Translations under genes and position numbers: made by a program
Shown here: in pieces, positions 1 to 9,245 of the stretch
How the letters are laid out: every line of letters begins with the position of its first letter
Numbering within the stretch: position 1 is the first letter of the stretch
DNA from: Betaproteobacteria bacterium
GTDB taxonomy: Bacteria > Pseudomonadota > Gammaproteobacteria > Burkholderiales > Casimicrobiaceae
Direction of reading: 5' to 3'
Assembly (NCBI GenBank): GCA_013298695.1
Contig: JAAFIS010000002.1
Coordinates: 402,935-466,934 of the forward strand
Length of the DNA stretch: 64,000 nucleotides
Notes under the pieces: generated by a model
Told to the model about the DNA's origin: nothing
Databases searched by the model: none
The model's input: only the letters and a program-made list of their open reading frames with translations

Positions 1-20
1 AACCCGGGGTTAGGAATAAA

Positions 21-45
21 AAAAGCCCGCACAAGGCGGGCTTTT
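21..45 (-). terminator. Rho-independent terminator after rplY
   Basis: A 10-bp perfect stem (AAAAGCCCGC / GCGGGCTTTT) with a 5-nt ACAAG loop lies 19 bp beyond the rplY stop codon. On the minus strand the stem runs straight into a T-tract. The A/T flanks on both sides mean it could also stop transcription coming from the left. Confidence 0.85.
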
Positions 46-63
46 CGCGGATCAAAACGACAA

Positions 64-759
64 TTATTTCTTGCCGTCTTTAACGCCTTGCTTGTCTTTG
101 TTCGGCGCAGCAGGTGGAGCTGCTGGCGCTTTCTGTTTCGACGCTGCAACTTCCGCAGCGGCAGGTGCGCCCTCAGCGGGTGCAGCTTCTTCTTTGACCA
201 TCGACGCGGTGGCGAACACTGCATCTTTGTTGCGTCCGTGGAACACGAGCGTAACGCCTGCGGGCAGCGTAATGTCTTTCGCGTGAATCGATTCGCCCGC
301 TTTGAGATCTTTCATATCGACCTCAATGAAGCGCGGAAGATCTTTCGGTAAGCAGCTGATTTCAACGTCGGTCAACACGTGGTTTACGATTGCTGCGGAG
401 AGTTTGACCGCAGGCGACACGTCTTGATTCACGAAGTGAACGGGCACTTTCATGTGAATTTTCTTGCCGGCTTCAACGCGTTGAAAATCGATATGCAAAA
501 TTTGCTGTTTGAACGGGTGGTATTGCACATCGCGCAGCAGAACTTGGCTGGTCGCTTTGTCGACCTTCATCGAAAGAATCGAGCTATGAAACTCTTCTTT
601 CTTGAGGGCGTGCCAAAGGGCGTTGTGATCGAGTTCGATCATTTCAGGTTTAGCTTCGCCTCCGTAGACGATGCCTGGAACTTTCGCAGCGTGACGCAGG
701 CGGCGGCTCGCTCCGGTGCCCTGTAGCGTCCGCGCGAAAGCGGTGAATTCAGTTGCCAT
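64..759 (-). CDS. rplY: 50S ribosomal protein L25 (bL25, CTC type)
   Basis: bL25 binds 5S rRNA in the large ribosomal subunit. The N-terminal L25 domain (about residues 3-95, beginning [12 protein letters not shown]) is followed by the TL5/CTC beta domain to about residue 190. A low-complexity tail rich in Ala, Pro and Lys (about 195-231) ends in [11 protein letters not shown]. At 231 aa this is the long general-stress form, not the short enterobacterial L25. I chose the ATG at 759 over the one at 780 because family members begin at this MxxE/F position. It lies downstream of prs on the same strand, the usual betaproteobacterial order (prs, rplY, then pth, which would be off the left edge), and a strong terminator follows it. 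Confidence 0.95.
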   Translation of the reverse strand: MATEFTAFARTLQGTGASRRLRHAAKVPGIVYGGEAKPEMIELDHNALWHALKKEEFHSSILSMKVDKATSQVLLRDVQYHPFKQQILHIDFQRVEAGKKIHMKVPVHFVNQDVSPAVKLSAAIVNHVLTDVEISCLPKDLPRFIEVDMKDLKAGESIHAKDITLPAGVTLVFHGRNKDAVFATASMVKEEAAPAEGAPAAAEVAASKQKAPAAPPAAPNKDKQGVKDGKK

Positions 760-851
760 GTTGTTAACTCCAATTGTCATTAAAAGTTTTGTCGTGACAC
801 CGCGACCAGTGTGACGTCAAAGGCTCTCGCGCGTTTGCGCGTGAGAAAAAT

Positions 852-1811
852 CTATTCGGTAAATAACGAAGACACGCTGTCTTCGTTGGAAATTCTTTGC
901 ATCGTTTCAGCAATCAATTGCGCGCTAGAAATTTGACGAATTTTTCCAGTCTTCGCCAAATCCTGCGCTTCTTTCGAGAGCGGAATGGTGTCGCTCACGA
1001 CCAATGAATCAAGTGACGGACCCTCAATTCGCGAAACTGCCTCACCGGATAACACTGCATGCGTGCAATACGCGATCACTTTCACCGCGCCATTGTCTTT
1101 GAGCGCTTGCGCGGCTTTGCAAAGCGTATTCGCGGTGTCAACGATGTCGTCCATAATCACGCAGGTGCGCCCATCGACGTCACCGATGATGTTCATCACT
1201 TCCGAGACGTTTGCCTTCGGACGGCGTTTGTCGATGATCGCTAAATCGGTGTCCAATCGTTTGGCCACTGCGCGAGCACGAACGACGCCGCCAACGTCGG
1301 GCGACACCACCAAGAGGTTTTCGTATTTCTGTTTCCAAATGTCTGCAAGCAGAATTGGCGTCGCGTAAATGTTGTCAACTGGGATGTTGAAAAAACCCTG
1401 AATTTGATCTGCGTGTAGATCCATCGTGAGTACGCGATCAACGCCCACCGCAGAGAGCATGTCAGCGACGACTTTGGCAGAGATCGGGACCCGCGCCGAA
1501 CGAGGGCGACGATCTTGGCGGGCATACCCGAAATACGGCATCGCTGCCGTGATTCGACCTGCGGAGGCGCGCTTTAGCGCATCGACCATGATCACCAGTT
1601 CCATCAAATTTTGATTGGTGGGCGCGCAGGTGGATTGCAAAACGAACACGTCTTTACCGCGCACGTTTTCGAGAATTTCGATGTCGCACTCGCCGTCAGA
1701 AAACGACGAAACCTTTGCCTTGCCCAAGCGAAGGTTCAAATGTTCAGCGACCGATTGTGCGAGCTTCACGTTGGCATTGCCGGTGAAAACCATCATGTCG
1801 TGAAAGCTCAT
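852..1811 (-). CDS. prs: Ribose-phosphate pyrophosphokinase
   Basis: Makes PRPP from ribose 5-phosphate and ATP, feeding purine, pyrimidine, histidine, tryptophan and NAD synthesis. The protein is 319 aa, the normal length. Visible signatures are the N-terminal MVFTGNAN, the DGE segment of the flexible loop, the [18 protein letters not shown] region around residues 95-115, the [11 protein letters not shown] motif, and the PRPP-binding loop [17 protein letters not shown] around residues 215-230. The open frame continues upstream through the tRNA-Gln gene, but homology begins at [11 protein letters not shown]. The start is therefore the ATG at 1811 (1796 is a possible alternative). It lies between tRNA-Gln and rplY, all on one strand, and is probably co-transcribed with them. 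Confidence 0.96.
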   Translation of the reverse strand: MSFHDMMVFTGNANVKLAQSVAEHLNLRLGKAKVSSFSDGECDIEILENVRGKDVFVLQSTCAPTNQNLMELVIMVDALKRASAGRITAAMPYFGYARQDRRPRSARVPISAKVVADMLSAVGVDRVLTMDLHADQIQGFFNIPVDNIYATPILLADIWKQKYENLLVVSPDVGGVVRARAVAKRLDTDLAIIDKRRPKANVSEVMNIIGDVDGRTCVIMDDIVDTANTLCKAAQALKDNGAVKVIAYCTHAVLSGEAVSRIEGPSLDSLVVSDTIPLSKEAQDLAKTGKIRQISSAQLIAETMQRISNEDSVSSLFTE

Positions 1812-1894
1812 GGCGCGGACTCGGTGAACAATGAGTGGATCGAAAAAAAAGCGGTCTTGATAGATTAAGCAAGACCGCTTTTTGAGATTTGTAT

Positions 1895-1969
1895 TGGCAG
1901 GGGAGGAAGGGATCGAACCTACGTATACCGGAATCAAAATCCGGTGCCTTACCACTTGGCGACTCCCCT
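1895..1969 (-). tRNA. tRNA-Gln (anticodon TTG)
   Basis: On the minus strand a 75-nt cloverleaf can be drawn. The acceptor stem AGGGGAG pairs with CTCCCCT. The D-arm contains CCAAGTGGTAAGG. The anticodon arm is CCGGA-TTTTGAT-TCCGG with anticodon TTG, the T loop is TTCGATC, and the 3' end GCCA is encoded. One T-stem pair (T50/T64) appears mismatched. It sits 83 bp upstream of prs, and a tRNA-Gln in front of prs is a common betaproteobacterial arrangement. Confidence 0.95.
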
Positions 1970-2054
1970 ACACACGAGTGCAGCTTTCGCTACCTCGCTT
2001 GACCGACCTCAAATGTCTTCGAAAAAACACGTTTGATCAGCGAAGCCCTAAATT

Positions 2055-2909
2055 CTAGCAATCTTTCGCGAAATGTCGCAGCGGATGGCACTCGCTAGAG
2101 CGCACCGCCCAGGCGTCGAATCCATCGCCACGAAGCTCTGCCGCAAGTCGCTGAGCGCTTGCATAGCCTGGCGCTACTGCGAAGTAGGCACTTCCTGACC
2201 CCGACATGCGCAGGGGATATTGGCTCAGCTCCATTTGCTCCCGTAGCCGCTTCGCTTCCGGCTGTATTTGCTCTGCAACGGTTTGCATAGTGTTAGCGCC
2301 TGACGCCCATTTAATACGGCGATCAAGAACTGAGGCTGTATTGCGCCGAAGATCAGGATGCTGAAAAGCCTGCGCCGTTGCCACGCCTGCGCCAGATCCC
2401 GGATGAGCGAGCACAAGCCAGCGTTGCGCGAGGTGAACGGATCGCAAGCGCTCGCCAATTCCGCTGACCAGCGCAGCCCGCCCGTACACAAAAAAAGGCA
2501 CATCTGCACCGAGCGGCAGGGCGATCGTCATCAACGTCGGTCGCGATAGATCGGTCTTCCACAATCGATTGAGGCCTAGCAGCGTCGTGGCCGCGTCGGA
2601 GCTTCCGCCGCCGAGTCCTGCGCCCTGCGGAATGCGTTTGCTAAGTTCAATTTCGACGCCAAGCGTGGTTCCGGTGGCCAGTTGCAGCGCGCGCGCGGCG
2701 CGACACGCAAGATCATTGGCTTCGGTAATCCCCGCTGGTGGGTTGACGAGGCGAATCGCGCCGTCGTCTCGGCGCGTGAGCGTCACCGTATCAGCAAGCG
2801 ACACGAACACCATGACCGATTCGAGCAGGTGGTAGCCGTCATCGCGGCGACCGACAACGTGCAAAAAAGTGTTGATCTTCGCGGGCGCGGGTAGTCGCAG
2901 CGTGACCAT
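2055..2909 (-). CDS. ispE: 4-diphosphocytidyl-2-C-methyl-D-erythritol kinase
   Basis: Phosphorylates CDP-methylerythritol in the MEP (non-mevalonate) isoprenoid pathway. This 284-aa GHMP kinase has the N-terminal LPAPAKINTFLHVVGRRDDGYH block (Lys11 and the following Asn are typical of the family). The glycine-rich ATP loop GAGLGGGSSDAA lies at residues 96-107. A C-terminal MSGSGSAYFAV motif corresponds to GHMP motif 3. The length and the MVTLRLPAPAK start are normal. It follows lolB by 11 bp and precedes tRNA-Gln and prs on the same strand, the typical lolB-ispE-tRNA-prs order, so a shared transcript is likely. Confidence 0.96.
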   Translation of the reverse strand: MVTLRLPAPAKINTFLHVVGRRDDGYHLLESVMVFVSLADTVTLTRRDDGAIRLVNPPAGITEANDLACRAARALQLATGTTLGVEIELSKRIPQGAGLGGGSSDAATTLLGLNRLWKTDLSRPTLMTIALPLGADVPFFVYGRAALVSGIGERLRSVHLAQRWLVLAHPGSGAGVATAQAFQHPDLRRNTASVLDRRIKWASGANTMQTVAEQIQPEAKRLREQMELSQYPLRMSGSGSAYFAVAPGYASAQRLAAELRGDGFDAWAVRSSECHPLRHFAKDC

Positions 2910-2920
2910 TTCTTAAGCGT

Positions 2921-3562
2921 TCATTGCGTCGAAAACTCGTCAAACACCCAGCGCACTTCCGCATTTTGTGCGGCCTCATTGCCCGCATCGAAAGCCCAAC
3001 GCATTCGGCGAACAAACGCCGCATCACCGTCAAACCGCGACGACACAATCACTGACCAGCCCGCATCCCGAAAGCTTTCAATTCGGCCCTCGCGATCAAC
3101 GCTCGACAACGCCGCGCCACGCGTTGGGATGCCCTGAATCCACGCCGAAAACTGTGCATCGGTCACCGGCACGTCGATGAATTCGCGCAACAGAGCCGCC
3201 AGCGTTGGCGCGGTGCGCGTTGCTCCGTCGGCGAATGAGACGTTTGCTGCATATTGAGTTGCTTCAATCCGCGCCAGCTGTGTGGAGGCGGGAGTAAACA
3301 GCTCAAGCACGCGCAATTCAGGAGTTTCACTGTAACGAAACTGACCGCTTCCCTGCTGATCGCCACGTTTAGCCGCAAATCGTCCGGCAACAGTGAAGTT
3401 CCTTGCGGCCCTCGTTTCAATCCGCGTCGCGGCTGCGCCTGCGCTCGCGGTCGCGCTCGGAGTCGGCACCGTGTTCTGTGCGGTTGGCAAAGTTGACGCG
3501 CATCCGCTCATGAAAATCGTGCAGGCGAAGAATATTGTTGTTGCGCACAGCGCACGAGTCAT
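2921..3562 (-). CDS. lolB: Outer membrane lipoprotein receptor LolB
   Basis: Receives lipoproteins from the LolA carrier and inserts them in the outer membrane. The 213-aa product has a signal peptide ending in a lipobox, FMSG-Cys21, so it is itself a lipoprotein. The mature part has the LolB pattern: NFTVAGRFAAKRGDQQGSGQFRYSETPELRVLELFTP, then a middle block ending in FSAWIQGIPTRG. Identity rests on this pattern plus the position directly before ispE. The start codon overlaps the stop of the upstream TPR gene by 4 nt (ATGA), so the two are translationally coupled. Confidence 0.88.
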   Translation of the reverse strand: MTRALCATTIFFACTIFMSGCASTLPTAQNTVPTPSATASAGAAATRIETRAARNFTVAGRFAAKRGDQQGSGQFRYSETPELRVLELFTPASTQLARIEATQYAANVSFADGATRTAPTLAALLREFIDVPVTDAQFSAWIQGIPTRGAALSSVDREGRIESFRDAGWSVIVSSRFDGDAAFVRRMRWAFDAGNEAAQNAEVRWVFDEFSTQ

Positions 3563-5298
3563 GACTTTGGATCCAAACGTTGCATCGTTTTCTTCAAAAT
3601 TTCACTATCCGGCTGGGCTTTTAATTGTTCATTCCAAACGGCGCGCGCCTCATCTCTCCGCCCTTGCGCCCAAAGCACTTCTCCTAGGTGCGCCGCAATT
3701 TCTCCGTCCTTAAACTTTGAGTACGCGCGCCGCAGTTGCGACTCTGCCTCTTGCAATTTTCCTTCGCGAAACGCGATCCATCCCATGCTGTCGATGATGG
3801 CCGGATCATCCGGCGCGAGCGTGATTGCGGTTTCGATCAATCGGCGTGCTTCGTCGAGCCGTTCACCGCGATCAGCAAGCGAGTATCCGAGCGCGTTGTG
3901 CGCATGAGCGCGCTTCGGCTCAAGCTCAATCACACGGCGCAACCGCTTCTCAGATTCGGTCATGCGGTCAAGTCGCTCAGCGAGCATCGCGGATTCGTAG
4001 AGCAGATCTGCGTTGTCCGCATCCAGCTTGAGCGCCGCATCGAGCGCATCAAATGCTTTCGAGGCGTCACCCGCATCGCGCCACACGTTTGCTTCAGTCT
4101 GCGCGAGAGCCGCGCGCTCAAACGCGTTCGTCGGTTGCATTTGCTTGAGATGGCTGATCGCTTGCAACAGATGTTTATCTTGCGCCAACGCTCCTGCAAT
4201 GCGCAACTGAGATTCCCAGTAACGATCACCCTGCCCTTGGCGCTCAACCCGCGCATAGCGCTCAGCCGCTTCGCTCCAACGCTTTCTTGCCTCAGAAACA
4301 CGCGCTAGGTAATAACGAATCGCATTCGAATCACCGCGCCCGCTAACGAGGGCCGCGCTGAATTCGGTTTCGGCAACATCCCAAGATTGCGCGGAAAACG
4401 CAGCGAGCGTCGCGGCGAGCTGCATCTCTTCCGCGTCTTCCTTACCGTCGTCGGCGAGATCAAGAAACACCTTGCGTGCCGCGTCGAAGTCGCCTTGATC
4501 AAAAAGTAGGCGCGCCAATAACTGTTTTAACTCCCGTGATTCTGGGCTTGCAGCAATAGCGTCGCGCAGCACTTTCAACGAGTCACCCGCCGCCAAAGAC
4601 CGAGCGCCAGGTGTTGCCGATTTTGCTGCGCGCGCGGCAAGCCATTGCGCCTTCACCGCCGAGGCTTGCGGCCACACCGGGCGAATCGCGAGCGCTTTAT
4701 CAATTGCTAAAAGCGATTCACTCGGCCGCGCGTTGTCGGTCCCGGCGCTGGCCACCGCGAGCGCGTAATGTGATTCGGCAAGATTCGGGAACTGCTGCGT
4801 GAGCAACCCGGCAAGTTTCACCGCGAAGTCGCGATCAGAATGCTGCGCTAACTGCCGTGAGAAATCCATGATCGCTGCGCCGCGTTGGTCAGGCGCAAAC
4901 TTCTCAACTTGTTTCACCGCAGCTTCAGCGAGCACGCCATCTTTCGCGTTAAGCGCGAGCGCGAGCTTGATCTGATTCGCGCGCACTGACGTTTCATCGC
5001 CGCGCTGCCAAATCGCGACGATTTCTTTCGCATCATCAACGCGGCGTTGGCGCAGCAAAAGCTCGACCGCGCGTTCAGCGACTTTCGCGTCTTGGCTGCG
5101 GCGTGCAATTTCCGCGTACGTGGCCGCTGCAGTTGCAAGATCGCCTTGCAGCAGCGCGAATTCTGCGGCGAGCACCCCCATCACATTCACGCGATCATTC
5201 GCAACGCTAACGGTAGGGCAAATCGCGAGCGCGCCAGCGACGAATGGAGCCAATAGTTGGATAGAAATTGAAATGCGGTACTTCATAAACTTGAGCAT
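3559..5298 (-). CDS. TPR-repeat protein of the envelope
   Basis: A 579-aa protein with an N-terminal hydrophobic segment (about residues 8-30) that reads as a signal peptide, followed by helical tetratricopeptide repeats. Repeats are clearest in the C-terminal half: the ALAQTEANVWRDAGDASKAFDAL region, the YESAMLAERLDRMTESEKRLRRV region, the AHNALGYSLADRGERLDEARRLI region, and one containing IDSMGWIAFREGKLQEAE. Proteins of this type sit directly before lolB in many betaproteobacteria. Their role is not well defined; scaffolding in the envelope is an inference. The start could be the ATG at 5298 or at 5286 (MKYRIS); neither has a strong ribosome site. Only 51 bp separate it from the divergent mutM gene. 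Confidence 0.8.
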   Translation of the reverse strand: MLKFMKYRISISIQLLAPFVAGALAICPTVSVANDRVNVMGVLAAEFALLQGDLATAAATYAEIARRSQDAKVAERAVELLLRQRRVDDAKEIVAIWQRGDETSVRANQIKLALALNAKDGVLAEAAVKQVEKFAPDQRGAAIMDFSRQLAQHSDRDFAVKLAGLLTQQFPNLAESHYALAVASAGTDNARPSESLLAIDKALAIRPVWPQASAVKAQWLAARAAKSATPGARSLAAGDSLKVLRDAIAASPESRELKQLLARLLFDQGDFDAARKVFLDLADDGKEDAEEMQLAATLAAFSAQSWDVAETEFSAALVSGRGDSNAIRYYLARVSEARKRWSEAAERYARVERQGQGDRYWESQLRIAGALAQDKHLLQAISHLKQMQPTNAFERAALAQTEANVWRDAGDASKAFDALDAALKLDADNADLLYESAMLAERLDRMTESEKRLRRVIELEPKRAHAHNALGYSLADRGERLDEARRLIETAITLAPDDPAIIDSMGWIAFREGKLQEAESQLRRAYSKFKDGEIAAHLGEVLWAQGRRDEARAVWNEQLKAQPDSEILKKTMQRLDPKS

Positions 5299-5349
5299 AC
5301 AACGGGACGCGCTTAAGGCTTGGCACAGATCGCCGTCTAAACTTCACCT

Positions 5350-6177
5350 ATGCCTGAGCTTCCTGAAGTCGAGACTGTGCGCCGCGGATTGAGTTCCGTG
5401 GTGGTTGCGAATACGCTGAAACAAATCGTGGTGCGCGATCGCCGCCTGCGTTGGCCCATTCCCACGGATTTTGAGGACTCGCTTGTCGGACAAACAATTA
5501 CCTCAATCGATCGGCGCAGCAAATACCTTTTGTTTCGGCTCGGGAGCAATCGCGCCACGTTGCTTGCCCATTTGGGAATGACTGGAAGCTTCATTGCGTA
5601 CAACGCAAACGATGCGCCCGCGCTCAAAGCGCACGATCACGTTGATCTTGTATTCGCCAATGGCGTTTTGCTTCGCTACAACGATCCGCGCCGATTCGGC
5701 TCAATGCACACCTTTCGCGGCCTCGATGGTGATCAACCGTTGCTCGCGGCGCTAGGTCCCGAACCGCTCACCGATGCATTCCACGCGGCCTATCTTTACG
5801 AGCACACGCGACGGCGCACTGGTTCGATCAAACAGGCCGTGATGGACAACACGCTAGTGGTCGGCGTGGGCAACATTTACGCTAACGAGTCGCTTTTTCG
5901 CGCGGGCATTCATCCCAATCGTCCCGCCAACCGAATTTCGCTGGTGAGATACGAGCGATTGGTCGCAGAAATTAAAGCGGTGCTAGCCGAGGCGATTGCA
6001 GCCGGCGGCTCTACCCTTCGCGACTATGTGAACGCGAACGGCGAACCTGGCGCATTTCAACTCAACTACTTCGTTTATGGTCGCGATGGCGAGTTTTGTA
6101 AGCACTGCAGCGGGGTCTTAAAGCTGATGCGCCACGGCGGGCGAGCCACGGTGCTCTGCGCGCGCTGCCAGCGATAG
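5350..6177 (+). CDS. mutM: Formamidopyrimidine-DNA glycosylase (8-oxoG repair)
   Basis: Base-excision repair enzyme that removes 8-oxoguanine and formamidopyrimidines and nicks the abasic site. The catalytic N-terminus MPELPEVET is intact (Pro2 is the nucleophile, Glu3 the acid). The conserved Lys58 lies in RRSKYLLF. The helix-two-turn-helix GVGNIYANESLFRAGIHP is present, and the protein ends in the zinc finger CKHC...CARCQR. Length 275 aa is normal. It is transcribed away from the TPR-lolB-ispE block. Confidence 0.97.
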   Translation: MPELPEVETVRRGLSSVVVANTLKQIVVRDRRLRWPIPTDFEDSLVGQTITSIDRRSKYLLFRLGSNRATLLAHLGMTGSFIAYNANDAPALKAHDHVDLVFANGVLLRYNDPRRFGSMHTFRGLDGDQPLLAALGPEPLTDAFHAAYLYEHTRRRTGSIKQAVMDNTLVVGVGNIYANESLFRAGIHPNRPANRISLVRYERLVAEIKAVLAEAIAAGGSTLRDYVNANGEPGAFQLNYFVYGRDGEFCKHCSGVLKLMRHGGRATVLCARCQR

Positions 6178-6278
6178 TTGCGAGCGCAGATCAATAAAAA
6201 TGAGAACATCGAAAGAGAACCAGCGCCACACCATCGCTTCATAGCTAGCGGAATCGTGATGCAACTGTTTTTCTCATC

Positions 6279-6361
6279 GCTCGATTTGACTGGGGCTAGA
6301 GGACAATTAACGGTTGTATTTAGTCAAGTATTTATTCTTATCGTGGCACGAAGCTATTGGC
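6279..6361. repeat. Possible degenerate copy of the tripartite palindrome repeat (copy J)
   Basis: In the mutM-dbpA gap, GCTCGATTTGACTGGGGC (centre 6287.5) resembles the consensus GCCCAATTTAATTGGGC with one inserted base. Sixty-six bp later GCACGAAGCTATTGGC (centre 6353.5) resembles the right-hand palindrome. The central dyad at 6320 (TATTTAGT) is poor. The spacing fits the family but the sequence is decayed. The rest of the 237-bp gap shows nothing else recognisable. Confidence 0.35.
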
Positions 6362-6414
6362 GTTAACACGCTGGAGCTATTTCACTTCAACTCCCGCCTT
6401 CCTGATCGATTTAC

Positions 6415-7794
6415 ATGCCGTCAACTGACTTCAACTCGCTTCCGCTCTCGCCTTCGACCTTAACCAATTTGTCAAGGCTCGGCTATGTCACCATGACGCC
6501 CATTCAGGCCGCGAGCTTGCCGCTCACGCTCGCGGGCAGCGATCTTATTGCTCAAGCAGCAACGGGCAGTGGAAAGACCGCCGCGTTTGCGCTGCCGTTG
6601 CTTGCAAAAATAGACGCGTCGTTGCGCGACACGCAAGCGCTCGTGCTCTGCCCCACGCGCGAGCTCGCCGATCAAGTCACACAGGAATTGCGTCGCCTTG
6701 CGCGCGCGGAAGACAACGTCAAAATCTTGACGCTCTGCGGCGGCATTCCGATGCGCCCGCAGCGTGCGAGCCTGGAATTTGGCGCGCACATCGCGGTCGG
6801 CACGCCCGGCCGCATCATGGATTTGCTGGACGTCGGTGCGCTTGATCTGCGCGGCCTAAAAACGCTCGTGCTCGATGAAGCTGATCGCATGCTTGACATG
6901 GGGTTTTATGATGACATCGCGAAGGTGATTCGGCAATGCCCGCGTGATCGACAAACGCTCTTGTTTTCCGCAACTTATCCGCCCGGCGTTGAAGGGCTTG
7001 CCTCGCAATTTCAGCGCAATCCGAAAACCGTAAAAGTGGAAGCGCAACACGACGCTACGAAAATTCGGCAATATTTTTATGAGGTGGAACGTGACCAGCG
7101 TTTGACCGCTGTGTCGCAACTGCTTCGGCATTTTCGCCCGACCTCCACACTCGCGTTTTGCAACACCAAAGCGAAATGCAAAGATGTGTTGGAGCGCTTG
7201 CAGGCCGATGGTTTCTCTGCGCTCGCGCTTCACGGCGAACTCGATCAAAAAGATCGCGATCAAGTACTCATTCAATTCGCAAACAAGAGCTGCTCGGTGC
7301 TCGTCGCCACCGACGTTGCCGCGCGCGGCCTTGATATTCAAGGGCTTGATGCGGTGATCAATATCGATGTGACGCCCGAACCTGATCTCCATATTCATCG
7401 CGTCGGCCGCACCGGACGCGGTGATCAATCTGGTCTTGCGCTCAATCTAGTCGGCATGAATGAAATGCACTGGATCAACAAGATCGAAGACATTCAAGGT
7501 CGCGAATGCGAATGGCATCCGCTGGATGAACTCACATCAACCAGCGACGAACCGCTCGTGCCGCCGATGACCACGATCCAAATCCTGGGCGGCAGAAAAG
7601 AAAAAATCCGCGCGGGTGACATCCTAGGCGCACTCACCGGCGAAGGCGGATTAACCAAAGATCAAGTCGGAAAAATTAATGTCAATGACTTTTCGATTTA
7701 CGTCGCGGTAGCGCGCGGCGTCGCGAAGAAAGCGCTCGCGGCGATTAATGATGGGAAGGTGAAGGGCAAGAGTGTTAAGGCGCGGATGGTTTAA
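6415..7794 (+). CDS. dbpA: ATP-dependent RNA helicase DbpA
   Basis: DEAD-box helicase that acts in 50S subunit assembly; in characterised DbpA the C-terminal domain recognises hairpin 92 of 23S rRNA. The 459-aa protein shows the Q motif (GYVTMTPIQAASLP), Walker A ATGSGKT, motif Ia PTRELADQV, VLDEADRMLDMGF, the SAT motif LLFSATYPP, ARGLDIQGLDAVIN and HRVGRTGRG. The last 75 residues (TIQILGGRKEKIRAGDILGA onward) match the DbpA RNA-binding domain, which separates it from RhlE- and RhlB-type helicases. It appears monocistronic. Confidence 0.93.
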   Translation: MPSTDFNSLPLSPSTLTNLSRLGYVTMTPIQAASLPLTLAGSDLIAQAATGSGKTAAFALPLLAKIDASLRDTQALVLCPTRELADQVTQELRRLARAEDNVKILTLCGGIPMRPQRASLEFGAHIAVGTPGRIMDLLDVGALDLRGLKTLVLDEADRMLDMGFYDDIAKVIRQCPRDRQTLLFSATYPPGVEGLASQFQRNPKTVKVEAQHDATKIRQYFYEVERDQRLTAVSQLLRHFRPTSTLAFCNTKAKCKDVLERLQADGFSALALHGELDQKDRDQVLIQFANKSCSVLVATDVAARGLDIQGLDAVINIDVTPEPDLHIHRVGRTGRGDQSGLALNLVGMNEMHWINKIEDIQGRECEWHPLDELTSTSDEPLVPPMTTIQILGGRKEKIRAGDILGALTGEGGLTKDQVGKINVNDFSIYVAVARGVAKKALAAINDGKVKGKSVKARMV

Positions 7795-7831
7795 TAGAGC
7801 GAAACCGTATTCGTAGTCTTAGCTCGATGCA

Positions 7832-8806
7832 TTAGCTGGCTCGCCGACGTATTCCGAGACCCTCAGGATTCGCTTGATTGAGTGCGGCGTCAATTTTTTG
7901 AGCCAAATTAGTAATCGCTCTAACTCTTTGTGGGTCTAAGCCCTCAAGCGCCGCTAACGGCCCGCCAATTGAACAAACCTTCCCAGACGTGTTTACGCAA
8001 AGCTTGAGCGAAACCACGCTTTCTTTGCCGCAGTCGAGCCCGCGAAGGCAAAGCGTTACAACAGAGGCAGTCTGCAAATCTTCCTTTGAAAGCCCCGCAG
8101 TTTCTCCGAGGTTTTGAATCACTGAATCCAGACGGCCCACATTACGCGTCAACCACAATGTCGCCGCGTCACCGTCGTTGAGCAAATCACTGAGCCGGGC
8201 TAACTGCTCTTCCGTCATACCTTTGTCTATAGTGGCATTTGTAAGGCTCGGTGCGAGGGCTAGCGGTGCTTTGGCTGCGGTTGCACGGGCCTGCAAGTCG
8301 GGAGTGCGAGACAAAAATTCGTGCCCAAGCTCTCCACATCGAGCAGTAAAGTAAGCAGTAACCTCTCGAAACGGCTGCCCAAAAGTCGAGTCAAGTTGTG
8401 CCGTGCGGCCGGGAGATAAATCGCTGCGTTCTAATCCACTGATGCAAAGCAAATGCAGCGAGACTGCACGTAGCCAATCGTTCGGATCTTCGCTCGCGAC
8501 AAGCACTAGCGCTTCCTGCCCAATGTCGGCTGCGGAAACAGCTCGTCTCCAAAGACTCGGGGCTCCGCTCCTGTTTCTTGCTGCAAACGCTTCGCCCAGA
8601 GGCGACTTCGATAAGGAAGTCGACCCAGGTACGCCATCTAGTCGCCCGGCATTACCTAGCTCTTCTCCAGACGTTTTCGCTTTGCTGATCGTCGCTACTG
8701 AAACTGGCGATGTGCGTTGGTTACTGCTGTCACGCGTAGACCGTAGTGCCAGGATAAATAGTCCAAGTATTAAGCCTACGCCCAGACCTAGTACACCCCT
8801 CTTCAT
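7832..8806 (-). CDS. Unrecognised membrane-anchored periplasmic protein
   Basis: A 324-aa protein of no family I recognise. It begins MKRGVLGLGVGLILGLFILALR, a single N-terminal transmembrane or uncleaved signal segment. A low-complexity Ser/Thr linker follows, then a mostly helical globular region with four to six cysteines (for example CLRGLDCGKESVVSLKLCVNTSGKVC) that could form disulfides in the periplasm. The frame is open for 70 more codons upstream, but those overlap the next gene and lack coding character. The start is therefore the ATG at 8806. It lies 7 bp after another unrecognised exported protein and probably shares its transcript. Confidence 0.65.
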   Translation of the reverse strand: MKRGVLGLGVGLILGLFILALRSTRDSSNQRTSPVSVATISKAKTSGEELGNAGRLDGVPGSTSLSKSPLGEAFAARNRSGAPSLWRRAVSAADIGQEALVLVASEDPNDWLRAVSLHLLCISGLERSDLSPGRTAQLDSTFGQPFREVTAYFTARCGELGHEFLSRTPDLQARATAAKAPLALAPSLTNATIDKGMTEEQLARLSDLLNDGDAATLWLTRNVGRLDSVIQNLGETAGLSKEDLQTASVVTLCLRGLDCGKESVVSLKLCVNTSGKVCSIGGPLAALEGLDPQRVRAITNLAQKIDAALNQANPEGLGIRRRAS

Positions 8807-8813
8807 ATTTTGA

Positions 8814-9245
8814 CTACTCCGCCTTGCAGTCGCCCATTGCGAGCTTTTGGCCGATCTCAGCCATGCAGGTAATTCTTGCCGAATCAGCTGAAATGACTGA
8901 CGCCACAATGCCCGACGTAGTAGATACCTCAGCGATAGCTTTAGCAGCGCACAGCAGTGCCTGAGCCGAGCGATGCTCTTGCTCGCTGCTTCCTGGCGGG
9001 ACGCACGTAGGTTCAAACCTTTGCGCGGCGTCCTTCAAAGCCGTACGAATTGTGGTGAGGGCTGGATTCCCTGCTCCGATTGGCGCAGCATACGGGTCAT
9101 AATCGTTCAAAACCTGATCTGACACTGGTCTTTCCCTACATGTCCCGGTCTTGCACTTTTTGCCTGTCACAATAACTCGCTCAATTTCTGCCTGCGAAGT
9201 GCTACTGGCAAGAAGCGATAGTGAACATACCACTGCTGCAAACAC
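8814..9245 (-). CDS. Unrecognised secreted protein with apparent amber codon in its signal peptide
   Basis: A 143-aa product read from GTG 9245: a hydrophobic VFAAVVCSLSLLASSTSQA, then a mature region with six cysteines (CKTGTCRERP, CVPPG, LLCAAK, CMAEIG, GDCKAE) and no family I recognise. Directly upstream in the same frame is ATG 9266-AAA-TTT-GAC-AAA-GGT-TAG. The original signal peptide probably read MKFDKG-x-VFAAVV, with the TAG at 9246-9248 interrupting it. The GTG immediately after the TAG may allow restart (AAAGG lies about 4 nt before it). The alternatives are a pseudogene, a sequencing error, or real use of the GTG. It precedes the membrane-anchored gene at 7832-8806. Confidence 0.55.
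   Translation of the reverse strand: MFAAVVCSLSLLASSTSQAEIERVIVTGKKCKTGTCRERPVSDQVLNDYDPYAAPIGAGNPALTTIRTALKDAAQRFEPTCVPPGSSEQEHRSAQALLCAAKAIAEVSTTSGIVASVISADSARITCMAEIGQKLAMGDCKAE

Noticed and set aside
824-844. Terminator for prs (CGCGCG-type hairpin before rplY)
   Set aside because: Stem is present but only a CCTTTG follows on the minus strand, and prs-rplY read-through is expected.
1812-1955. Open extension of the prs frame upstream through tRNA-Gln
   Set aside because: It would translate the tRNA gene. Homology to PRPP synthetases begins at ATG 1811.
6178-6366. 62-codon frame directly after mutM
   Set aside because: No ribosome site, no family resemblance; it overlaps the weak repeat copy J.
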